A stretch of 16,535 nt of DNA, from positions 1 to 16,535 of the forward strand of contig JAVBQG010000038.1 in assembly GCA_031549185.1 (NCBI GenBank), written 5' to 3'. The position numbers and the translations under genes are program-made. Shown here piece after piece: positions 1-5,718 of the stretch (positions are counted from its first letter, which is position 1; each line of letters opens with the position of its first letter). Under the pieces are notes generated by a model. The model ran no database searches and was not told where the DNA came from. It worked only from the letters and a program-made list of their open reading frames with translations. Source of the stretch: JAVBQG01 sp031549185. Lineage in GTDB: Bacteria > Synergistota > Synergistia > Synergistales > Synergistaceae.

Positions 1-88
1 AGCAACTCATACTGCCGCTTGTCACTCGCTCCAATACCAATGCACGCTTCAATTCTCTTTTCGACAAAGATATACGTCCTTCTTCCAT
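1..88 (-). CDS. IS transposase, N-terminal fragment (cut by window edge)
   Basis: On the minus strand an ATG at 88 opens a frame of 29 codons that runs off the left edge. The peptide begins MEEGRISLSKRELKRALVLE and continues RVTSGSMSC. This is the pattern of the N-terminus of integrase-type transposases of the ISNCY/IS1202-like group, where a short lead with K-E-L-K-R precedes a helix-turn-helix that normally starts E-A-A-E-L-L-G-L-S just past the point where the window ends. The directly repeated 20-bp units immediately upstream (91-137) support an insertion-sequence end. No strong ribosome binding site is visible before the ATG. The family is assigned from remembered resemblance over only 29 residues, so the family name is tentative; a transposase is more likely than not. 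Confidence 0.6.
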   Translation of the reverse strand, partial: MEEGRISLSKRELKRALVLERVTSGSMSC

Positions 89-90
89 GA

Positions 91-137
91 GGACATTTTC
101 ACAGACGAATTACGAGCGGACATTATCACAGACGAAT
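91..137. repeat. Two direct 20-bp repeats at the IS end
   Basis: Units 91-110 (GGACATTTTCACAGACG plus AAT) and 118-137 (GGACATTATCACAGACG plus AAT) differ at one base and are 27 bp apart start to start. Repeated subterminal units of this kind are usual transposase binding sites at IS ends, and they sit directly upstream of the transposase start at 88. Confidence 0.75.
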
Positions 138-162
138 GGCATCACGTTTTTTTCTAATTGAC

Positions 163-189
163 TTAAAAGTGAAAATTATTCACTTTTAA
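163..189. promoter_or_regulatory. Perfect 11-bp inverted repeat, candidate operator
   Basis: TTAAAAGTGAA (163-173) is followed by the spacer AATTA and then TTCACTTTTAA (179-189), a perfect palindrome with 11-bp arms. It overlaps a TTGACT -35-like hexamer at 158-163 and lies about 140 bp before the methyltransferase operon start at 327. A TATAGT -10-like hexamer occurs at 229-234, but neither hexamer has a well-spaced partner. The AT-rich dyad is more like a dimeric repressor operator than a terminator; which regulator binds is unknown. Confidence 0.5.
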
Positions 190-311
190 TTTTATAACCC
201 TTCGCTTTTTATTCTACCTTAACCTTGGTATAGTGAAGCCACCAACGCATCGACTTGCCTATTTAATATGAAAAAACTGCGAAATGGCGCGAATTAACGC
301 GATTGTTTCCC

Positions 312-320
312 AGGGGAGGT
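312..320 (+). promoter_or_regulatory. Ribosome binding site deciding the 327 start
   Basis: AGGGGAGGT lies 6 bases before the ATG at 327. The same frame is open from a TTG at 303, but that codon has no Shine-Dalgarno sequence and this site would lie inside its coding region, so the ATG is preferred. Confidence 0.8.
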
Positions 321-326
321 TGTTTT

Positions 327-1697
327 ATGTCCACTGGCAGGGAACTGGTATTGCAGGCTTTGCGATTCGAGGAGCCGGAGCGGACGCCGTGGGTGCCTTT
401 TACTGGCGTGCACTGTGCGCAGCTTCTGGGTATGGACGCGGACGTCTATCTGAAGAGCGCCGACAATGTCGTCAATGGCGTCAAAAAGGCCGCGGAACTA
501 TATCTGGCGGATGGCGTCTGTCCGTTGTTCGACCTCCAGATCGAGGCCGAGGTGCTCGGTTGCGAGCTGAAATGGTCGAAGAAAAATCCGCCCGCCGTCT
601 ATGGGCACGTACTGGAAGGGGGCAAGACGATCGAGGACCTTCCGCCCTTTACAAAGGATTCGGGGCGTGTTCCCCTCTCTCTTGAGGTCACGCGGCGGCT
701 GAAAGAGGACATCGGCGACCGCGTCGCCCTGATCGGGCTTGTGTGCGGTCCCTTCACGCTGGCGATGCACCTGGCGGGGGCAGGCTTCTTGACCGGAATG
801 ATCGAGTTTCCGGATATGGCGACCCAGGTTCTGGCATTTACCGCCGAGATCGCAAAGCAATACGCCGGCTGGTATCTGGACGCAGGGGCGGACGCCGTCG
901 CGTTGGTCGATCCTTTGACGAGTCAGATTTCACCGAGACACTTCAAGCGATTCGTGGCCCCCTACGTAGCTCCGGCGATCGAGCACGTCAGAGAGCGCGA
1001 CGGGTTGATTACGCTCTTCTGTTGCGGGGACGCGACCAAGAACATCGAGCTGATGATGCAGTGCAACCCGCACGGAATCGCGTTCGACGAGCAGATCGAC
1101 ATGGCGATGGCGCGCGAGCTGGCGGACAAGTACCGCGTCGCGATCGAGGGCAATCTGCACCACACGGCCACGCTTCTCTTCGGAAATCCCGTCGAATCGG
1201 TCGCCGACGCGAAAAAATCGATGACGCTGGGAGGGCGCAAAGGGTTCATCCTGTCGCCCGGATGTGACCTCACCTTCGATATCCCCGCGTACAACCTGGA
1301 GGCGGTCGGCAAGTACGCGACAAAAGGGGTCGAACCTTCGGACACGGACGGTTTCCTTTCGCTCGAGGCGGCGCTCTCCAAGTGCGACGCAACGGCGGAG
1401 GGATTCGAGGATATCCCGATCGTGCCGGGCAAGGTCTTTGCGGAGGTCGTCACGCTCGACTCGGAGGGTTGCGCGCCCTGCCAGTACATGCTTGAGGCTC
1501 TGAAAAACGTGATGCCGCAGTTTGGCGACAAATTGAGCTACAGAGAGACCCTGATCAAGAGCCTCGCCGGCATCAAGCGCGTGCAGCAGCTGGGCGTCAA
1601 AACCCTGCCCTCGATTCTGCTCAATAATGAAATTGTGTTCGACAATATTATTCCGACGGAAAACGAATTGATCGGAGAGATTCGGAAAAGACTCTAA
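327..1697 (+). CDS. UroD/MtaA-family corrinoid methyltransferase with C-terminal thioredoxin-like domain
   Basis: This 456-residue protein joins two domains. Residues 1 to about 340 are a uroporphyrinogen decarboxylase-fold domain of the MtaA/MtbA/CmuA type, which moves a methyl group between a corrinoid protein and a thiol or tetrahydrofolate acceptor. Residues about 372-456 are thioredoxin-like, with a C-A-P-C motif at C382/C385 and a T-L-P-S segment that could be the cis-proline loop. In MtaA-type enzymes zinc is held by H-x-C and a later Cys. Here the region reads L-F-C-C-G (230-234), so the expected His appears to be Phe231, while C233 and the later C313 (S-P-G-C) are kept. The adjacent corrinoid protein and MttB homologue make methyl transfer far more likely than haem synthesis. 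It is the first gene of the operon. The acceptor cannot be read from the sequence. Confidence 0.88.
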   Translation: MSTGRELVLQALRFEEPERTPWVPFTGVHCAQLLGMDADVYLKSADNVVNGVKKAAELYLADGVCPLFDLQIEAEVLGCELKWSKKNPPAVYGHVLEGGKTIEDLPPFTKDSGRVPLSLEVTRRLKEDIGDRVALIGLVCGPFTLAMHLAGAGFLTGMIEFPDMATQVLAFTAEIAKQYAGWYLDAGADAVALVDPLTSQISPRHFKRFVAPYVAPAIEHVRERDGLITLFCCGDATKNIELMMQCNPHGIAFDEQIDMAMARELADKYRVAIEGNLHHTATLLFGNPVESVADAKKSMTLGGRKGFILSPGCDLTFDIPAYNLEAVGKYATKGVEPSDTDGFLSLEAALSKCDATAEGFEDIPIVPGKVFAEVVTLDSEGCAPCQYMLEALKNVMPQFGDKLSYRETLIKSLAGIKRVQQLGVKTLPSILLNNEIVFDNIIPTENELIGEIRKRL

Positions 1698-1705
1698 CAC
1701 CTGTC

Positions 1706-1723
1706 GTAAATCTTGTAAATCTT
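1706..1723 (+). repeat. Tandem 9-bp direct repeat in the intergenic gap
   Basis: GTAAATCTT occurs twice head to tail (1706-1714 and 1715-1723), starting eight bases after the stop codon of the UroD-like gene. It may be slippage or a regulatory half-site pair; no function is evident. Confidence 0.6.
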
Positions 1724-1732
1724 GAGGCGTAC

Positions 1733-1749
1733 TGTTTTCGAAGAAAACA
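1733..1749 (+). promoter_or_regulatory. 7-bp hairpin between methyltransferase genes
   Basis: TGTTTTC (1733-1739), loop GAA, then GAAAACA (1743-1749) form a perfect inverted repeat. The stem is AT-rich and lacks a following T run, so it is weak as a terminator. It could be an mRNA processing or stability element between the first and second genes, or chance. Confidence 0.35.
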
Positions 1750-1790
1750 CAAGGATTCGGTTATTGCAGTATAAATGGAGGGCGTAGGAC

Positions 1791-2444
1791 ATGGATAAGC
1801 AGGGAGTGTTCGACAAACTGATCGAGTCTCTGGTCGATCTCGATAGGGATGGGGTTAAAAACTTCGTTAAAGAGGCGCTGGAGTCTGGTGTGCCGCCCAT
1901 GGAGGTTTTGAACGAGGGGTTGACGCCGGGGCTCCGGCAGTTGGGGGAGCTTTTCAACGAGGGCGAACTTTTTCTCCCCGAGCTTCTGCTGGCGGCGGAC
2001 ATCTCTATGGAGATCATGAACGATCTGTCCGAGCGTTTCGGCGTCGGCGACCAGATCGAGAAGCTGGGAAAGTGCCTGATCGCGACAGTCGAAGGAGATG
2101 TGCACGACATCGGCAAGAGCCTGGTGGGCATGATCATGAGCGCGAACGGATACGAAGTGATCGACGTGGGCAAGGACGTCCCCAACGAGAGACTGATCGA
2201 GCTGGTGAAAGAGCACAAACCCGACATCGTGGGCCTCTCCTCTCTGCTCTCGACGACGATGCCCGCGCAGAAGGAGTTCGTGGAGATGGCGATAGAGGCG
2301 GGCATTCGCGACTCCATCAAGATCATGGTGGGGGGGGCGCCGGTTTCACGGGAGTGGGCCGAGAAAATCGGCGCGGACGGTTATGCGGAGGACGCGTCGA
2401 GCGGTGTTGCGGAGGCAGACAGACTGTTAAAGAGCAAAAAGTAA
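1791..2444 (+). CDS. MttC/MtbC-type corrinoid methyl-carrier protein
   Basis: This 217-residue protein carries the methyl group on a cobalamin-type cofactor between the two methyltransferases. Residues 1 to about 88 form the helical cap typical of the family. The B12-binding Rossmann domain follows, with the signature E-G-D-V-H-D-I-G-K at 101-109; His105 is the expected lower axial cobalt ligand. Later motifs G-L-S-S-L-L-S-T-T and V-G-G-A-P-V also match the cobalamin-binding fold. Length is normal for MtaC/MtbC/MttC proteins. The ATG at 1791 has TGGAGGG (1776-1782) at suitable distance. It lies 93 bases after the UroD-like gene and about 50 bases before the MttB-like gene, so all three are probably one transcription unit. 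The assignment is strong; the substrate is set by the MttB partner. Confidence 0.95.
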   Translation: MDKQGVFDKLIESLVDLDRDGVKNFVKEALESGVPPMEVLNEGLTPGLRQLGELFNEGELFLPELLLAADISMEIMNDLSERFGVGDQIEKLGKCLIATVEGDVHDIGKSLVGMIMSANGYEVIDVGKDVPNERLIELVKEHKPDIVGLSSLLSTTMPAQKEFVEMAIEAGIRDSIKIMVGGAPVSREWAEKIGADGYAEDASSGVAEADRLLKSKK

Positions 2445-2480
2445 CGATCGTCGGAACGACCGATTGGATCAAGGTCAAAT

Positions 2481-2488
2481 TGGAGGAA
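2481..2488 (+). promoter_or_regulatory. Ribosome binding site selecting a TTG start
   Basis: TGGAGGAA is placed 5 bases before the TTG at 2494. The first open TTG (2464) lies upstream of this site and the first ATG (2524) is 35 bases beyond it, so translation most likely begins at TTG 2494. Confidence 0.65.
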
Positions 2489-2493
2489 TTATT

Positions 2494-3909
2494 TTGAGGC
2501 CGGTTATATCGATTTTAGACACCATGGAGTTGGCATACATAGATCGTCTTTCCAGAGACATTCTTGAAAATGTCGGGTTTGTGTGCGAGGACGAGGAAGC
2601 CGTCGCCATTTTCACCGACAACGGAGCGAAGCTGGATCGTCACATCGGGACCCTTCGCATACCGGGGGGAATGGTCGACAGGGTAAAAGAGACCTTCTCT
2701 CCAATGGTTTTTCTACACGGAAGAGGGGAGAGGGCGCCCCTCGAGGTCGGTGGGGATAACGTTTACTTCGGAACCACCGGATTTGCCACCAACTATCTGG
2801 ACGAAAAGAGCGGCGAGTATCGCGCGTCCCTGTACGACGACCTTGTTCGGATGATCCGTCTGTGCGACGTTTTGGATCCGCCTGACTACATCCTTGCCAG
2901 CATCGGCCCGACGGATGTGGACTCGCGTTCCGTCGATCTGTACGAGTTCAAAGCGGCTCTCCTCCACAGCACAAAGCACATCCAGACCGAGGCCACGAAC
3001 AGGGAGAACGCGCGGAAGATCATCCAAATGGCGGAAATTGTAAACGAAGAGCGGGTCGATTTCCGGGAAAAACCATTTTTTTCATTCCTGGTGACGCTGA
3101 GCAGCCCGCTGCATCACCGTACGGATTCCATGCAGTTGATTATAGAGGCGGCTTCTCAAGGAATTCCGCTGTTCATCGAGTCCGGCCCGATGGCCGGTGC
3201 CACGTCGCCCGTGACGCTCGCACAGACCGTCGCAATGGCGAACGCGGAGCTCCTGAGCGGCATCATACTGGCCAAGTTGGTCAACCCCGACACTCCTGTC
3301 ATATACGCCAGCTGGGCCAGGGTGATCAACATGAAGAACGGCAACGTAAGCGTTGGCTCTCCTGAATTCGGCATGCTGCGGATCGCCACTTCCCAGATGG
3401 GCAAATACTACGGCCTGCCGGTCGGAGGAGGGGGCAATCTCACCGATTCTCTCTCAGTGGACGCGCAGCTCGGCGTCGAACAGTGTTCGACGAGCCTCCT
3501 GCCCGCTCTGGCTGGGACGAACATGATCCAGGGAATGGGACTCCTGGCAGGGATGAACGCGGCAAGTCCCGAAGCGCTCGCGGTGGCCTCCGAGACCGCG
3601 AGCTACGTCAAATGGGTCTGTCGCGGGATTAAGACCGACGAGAGCCCGGCGAATTTCGAATTGATCTCGAACATCGGGCCCGGCGGAGATTTTCTGAAAT
3701 CCGATCATACCTTCAAGAATTTTAAGAAAGAGCTGTGGGCCAGAAGTATTTTCGATTGTTCTGCAGTGAGAAAAGGGGGGAAAAGGCACCTGGAAAAAAA
3801 TGTCCTGGAAAATGCCAAGCTACTGATGGGCAAACGCATGGAGGGTTACAGGCCGCCTTCATTGCCACAAAACGCGGAGGGTTTGCTTGAAAAGGTCATC
3901 TGCTCGTAA
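2494..3909 (+). CDS. MttB-family methylamine/betaine:corrinoid methyltransferase (non-pyrrolysine)
   Basis: This 471-residue protein belongs to the trimethylamine methyltransferase (MttB) superfamily, whose TIM-barrel enzymes demethylate a quaternary or tertiary amine onto the Co(I) of a cognate corrinoid protein. Family-like segments include an N-terminal L-S-R-D-I-L-E-N-V-G-F, a central G-A-T-S-P-V-T-L-A-Q-T-V followed by a N-P-D-T-P-V-I-Y block, and D-S-L-S-V-D-A-Q-L-G-V-E-Q near the C-terminal half. The frame has no internal TAG, so it is not the pyrrolysine-containing trimethylamine enzyme. Known non-Pyl members (MtgB, MtpB, MtcB) use glycine betaine, proline betaine or carnitine, so a betaine-like substrate is the best inference. 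It starts with TTG and closes the three-gene operon. Confidence 0.92.
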   Translation: MRPVISILDTMELAYIDRLSRDILENVGFVCEDEEAVAIFTDNGAKLDRHIGTLRIPGGMVDRVKETFSPMVFLHGRGERAPLEVGGDNVYFGTTGFATNYLDEKSGEYRASLYDDLVRMIRLCDVLDPPDYILASIGPTDVDSRSVDLYEFKAALLHSTKHIQTEATNRENARKIIQMAEIVNEERVDFREKPFFSFLVTLSSPLHHRTDSMQLIIEAASQGIPLFIESGPMAGATSPVTLAQTVAMANAELLSGIILAKLVNPDTPVIYASWARVINMKNGNVSVGSPEFGMLRIATSQMGKYYGLPVGGGGNLTDSLSVDAQLGVEQCSTSLLPALAGTNMIQGMGLLAGMNAASPEALAVASETASYVKWVCRGIKTDESPANFELISNIGPGGDFLKSDHTFKNFKKELWARSIFDCSAVRKGGKRHLEKNVLENAKLLMGKRMEGYRPPSLPQNAEGLLEKVICS

Positions 3910-3958
3910 GATTGGTGGGTGCCGTTCACCCCGGCATTCGCCGAAAAGATCGGACATA

Positions 3959-4012
3959 TTATTGGGTGAGTGCAAGCGGGCCGTAACGGTCACTAAAAGG
4001 GCTCAACAATAA
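3959..4012 (+). promoter_or_regulatory. Nested stem structure upstream of the TRAP operon
   Basis: TTATTG (3959-3964) can pair with CAATAA (4007-4012), TGAG (3967-3970) with CTCA (4002-4005), and GGCCG (3979-3983) with CGGTC (3987-3991) around a TAA loop, with one G-U pair. The three stems are nested along one axis. No T run follows, so it is not a classic terminator. It sits in the 206-base gap between the mttB-like gene and dctP and could be a cis-acting RNA. A second short hairpin, GGGTG/CACCC, lies at 3917-3931. Confidence 0.3.
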
Positions 4013-4115
4013 CGGAACGCAGAGAGAGGGTGCGCGAGCAGGGAGACAAATCGTATTCGTGATCGTGCGCATGGACAGAAAAAGATGTGTGGCCAAAGAC
4101 GAGGAGGAGAAAACA

Positions 4116-5120
4116 ATGAAAAAGTTCTTGTTATCCATAGTGTTAGGGGTTGTACTCGTTGGTTTTGCGATGAATGACAGAGCTGAGGCGGCAAAAACGC
4201 TGCGTTTGGCAACAATTTTCCCCCCGGATTACTATGTTACGCAAGGTTATTACAGGATGGCCGATAGAATAAAGGCGGATACCAATGGTGAAATCGAAAT
4301 AAAAATATTCCCAGCGAACCAGTTGGGTAGCTATGAACAGGCATTCCAGGAGGTCATGAGAGGGACAATCGACATGGCTGGAAATTACCCGACGACAAAG
4401 TTCAATAAAAAATTTGAGATAGCGTCCTTTCCTGGTATGGTAAAAAACTTTGCGGAGTTCCAGAGGCTGGTTTCGAAAAACTCGCCATTCTCCAAAATGG
4501 TGAAAAGCATATACGAAGAAGTCGGGGTTACCTATGTGGGTTCCTTCCCAGATGCGTTGATGGGATGCCAGGTTGCGAAGGGAAAGGATATTGTCGAACC
4601 GTTTGTCGCGAAAAACAAGGCGCGTGTCGCCAGAGTTGTGCCCGTCGCATCATACCGTGCTTGGTATCTGGAAATGGGTTATCAAATCGCTACGGTGCCC
4701 TATGCGGAAGTCTTCTCCTCTCTTCAGACCGGAATTATAGATTGTGATACTGGCGCAGGACCTGAAGCCGTGTATCAAACGAACAGGGATGTCGTCGGCT
4801 CGTTCATCCAATATAACAACATTGCAGCCACCAACGACTTTGTTGTCAACAAGAAGCTGTGGGCATCCTTTGATAATAAAACACGCGAGATCATCGAAAG
4901 AGCGTTCGAGGCAGAAGTGAGTAGCGTTTTCAGAGATGCCGAGGGAAGCCATAACAAATACATCAAAGAAATGAAGGACTACGGCATCAAGGTGATCGAC
5001 CCAACACCGGCACAAAGGGATTATATGGCCAAGTTGGCCCGGGAGAAGGTGTGGCCGAAATTCTACAACTTGATCGATAAAAAGGTGCTCGATGATATCG
5101 TCTCCTACGTCAACAAATAA
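4116..5120 (+). CDS. dctP: TRAP transporter solute-binding protein, DctP family
   Basis: This 334-residue extracytoplasmic protein captures substrate for the DctQ/DctM membrane pair encoded next. A signal peptide is clear: M-K-K, a hydrophobic stretch at 4-18, and an A-E-A cleavage region near residue 25. The mature part has the DctP pattern: L-A-T-I-F-P-P-D near the start, N-Q-L-G-S at 68-72, and V-P-Y-A-E-V-F-S-S-L-Q-T-G-I-I-D at 194-209. Arg173 is placed where the family has its carboxylate-binding Arg. The ATG at 4116 is preceded by GAGGAGGAG (4101-4109); the in-frame extension back to 4059 lacks signal-peptide character and is not used. Base composition is visibly more AT-rich than the genes on either side. 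The substrate is probably an organic acid or zwitterion; it cannot be specified. Confidence 0.95.
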   Translation: MKKFLLSIVLGVVLVGFAMNDRAEAAKTLRLATIFPPDYYVTQGYYRMADRIKADTNGEIEIKIFPANQLGSYEQAFQEVMRGTIDMAGNYPTTKFNKKFEIASFPGMVKNFAEFQRLVSKNSPFSKMVKSIYEEVGVTYVGSFPDALMGCQVAKGKDIVEPFVAKNKARVARVVPVASYRAWYLEMGYQIATVPYAEVFSSLQTGIIDCDTGAGPEAVYQTNRDVVGSFIQYNNIAATNDFVVNKKLWASFDNKTREIIERAFEAEVSSVFRDAEGSHNKYIKEMKDYGIKVIDPTPAQRDYMAKLAREKVWPKFYNLIDKKVLDDIVSYVNK

Positions 5121-5183
5121 CATCATTCTTGGGGGTATTCGGATAAAGCCTGAGAATTTTGCGGGAACATTAAGGAGAAAATC

Positions 5184-5690
5184 ATGTATTTAGAGGAGCG
5201 AATCCAGCAATCTCTCTTTTGGGCTTGGCTTTTAAAAATCCAGCGATTTCTTATGGTCGTTTCTACGGTCTCCGTGGTTCTCATGCTGGGTGTGGTTGTC
5301 GTCGCCAGGTATGTGTTGCACGTAAACGTGCTTGGATACGATGAGATCATCCTTGTCGGAGCCTACTGGATGTATTTTGTAGGTGCTTCGTACGCCATGT
5401 GGGAGGAGTCGCACATAGGTGCCGATATGTTGAGTGCGCTTCTCTCTCCTCGGCATAATCTCATCCTTGCCATCGTTGTCAAAATCATCCAAGTCGTAAT
5501 GGGTCTCCCCTTGATCTATCTTGCATATGAGATGCTTGTGTTTGATTTGCAGGCAAAACCGAGTACGATCGACTGGAATATACCGTATTTCATACCACAA
5601 AGTGCAATTTTCGTAGGGTATGTCATAATGACATTTTATTCTTTCGTATATGTCATGAGAGACATTCACAGACTAAAAGAGTCCGAATAA
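5184..5690 (+). CDS. dctQ: TRAP transporter small membrane subunit, DctQ family
   Basis: This 168-residue protein has four hydrophobic segments at roughly 20-42, 52-70, 92-115 and 136-156. The second is bracketed by family marks: an R-Y at the end of the first membrane span, a Glu at the start of the second (G-Y-D-E-I), and W-M-Y-F-V-G-A-S-Y-A followed by E-E-S-H-I-G-A-D-M. The H-I-x-x-D piece is typical of DctQ. The ATG at 5184 has AAGGAG at 5172-5177. It lies 63 bases after dctP and 28 bases before dctM, the usual P-Q-M order, and will form the membrane complex with DctM driven by a sodium or proton gradient. Confidence 0.93.
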   Translation: MYLEERIQQSLFWAWLLKIQRFLMVVSTVSVVLMLGVVVVARYVLHVNVLGYDEIILVGAYWMYFVGASYAMWEESHIGADMLSALLSPRHNLILAIVVKIIQVVMGLPLIYLAYEMLVFDLQAKPSTIDWNIPYFIPQSAIFVGYVIMTFYSFVYVMRDIHRLKESE

Positions 5691-5718
5691 CCGGGAGGCT
5701 TGGGAAAGGGGTGAGGTT

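Larger units (their letters stand above)
1..140 (-). mobile_element. Insertion sequence end (partial; rest lies left of the window)
   Basis: The window starts inside an insertion sequence whose transposase reads leftward. The element's end is marked by two near-identical 20-bp units at 91-110 and 118-137. The exact tip is uncertain but should be near 137-141, since sequence to the right becomes AT-rich promoter-like DNA. A target-site duplication cannot be checked because the other end is outside the window. Confidence 0.5.

Noticed and set aside
303..326. Upstream TTG start for the UroD-like gene
   Set aside because: The ribosome binding site AGGGGAGGT lies within this extension and serves the ATG at 327.
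141..326. Cobalamin riboswitch before the corrinoid operon
   Set aside because: The leader is short and no B12-box-like conserved core or long multi-stem fold was recognised.
327..1697. Housekeeping uroporphyrinogen decarboxylase (hemE)
   Set aside because: The operon context with corrinoid and MttB genes, the retained distal S-P-G-C cysteine and the added thioredoxin-like domain favour methyl transfer.
2494..3909. Pyrrolysine-containing trimethylamine methyltransferase
   Set aside because: The reading frame has no internal TAG and needs no readthrough, so it is a non-Pyl family member.
4059..4115. N-terminal extension of the DctP protein
   Set aside because: The added 19 charged residues would bury the signal peptide; the ATG at 4116 has an ideal ribosome site.
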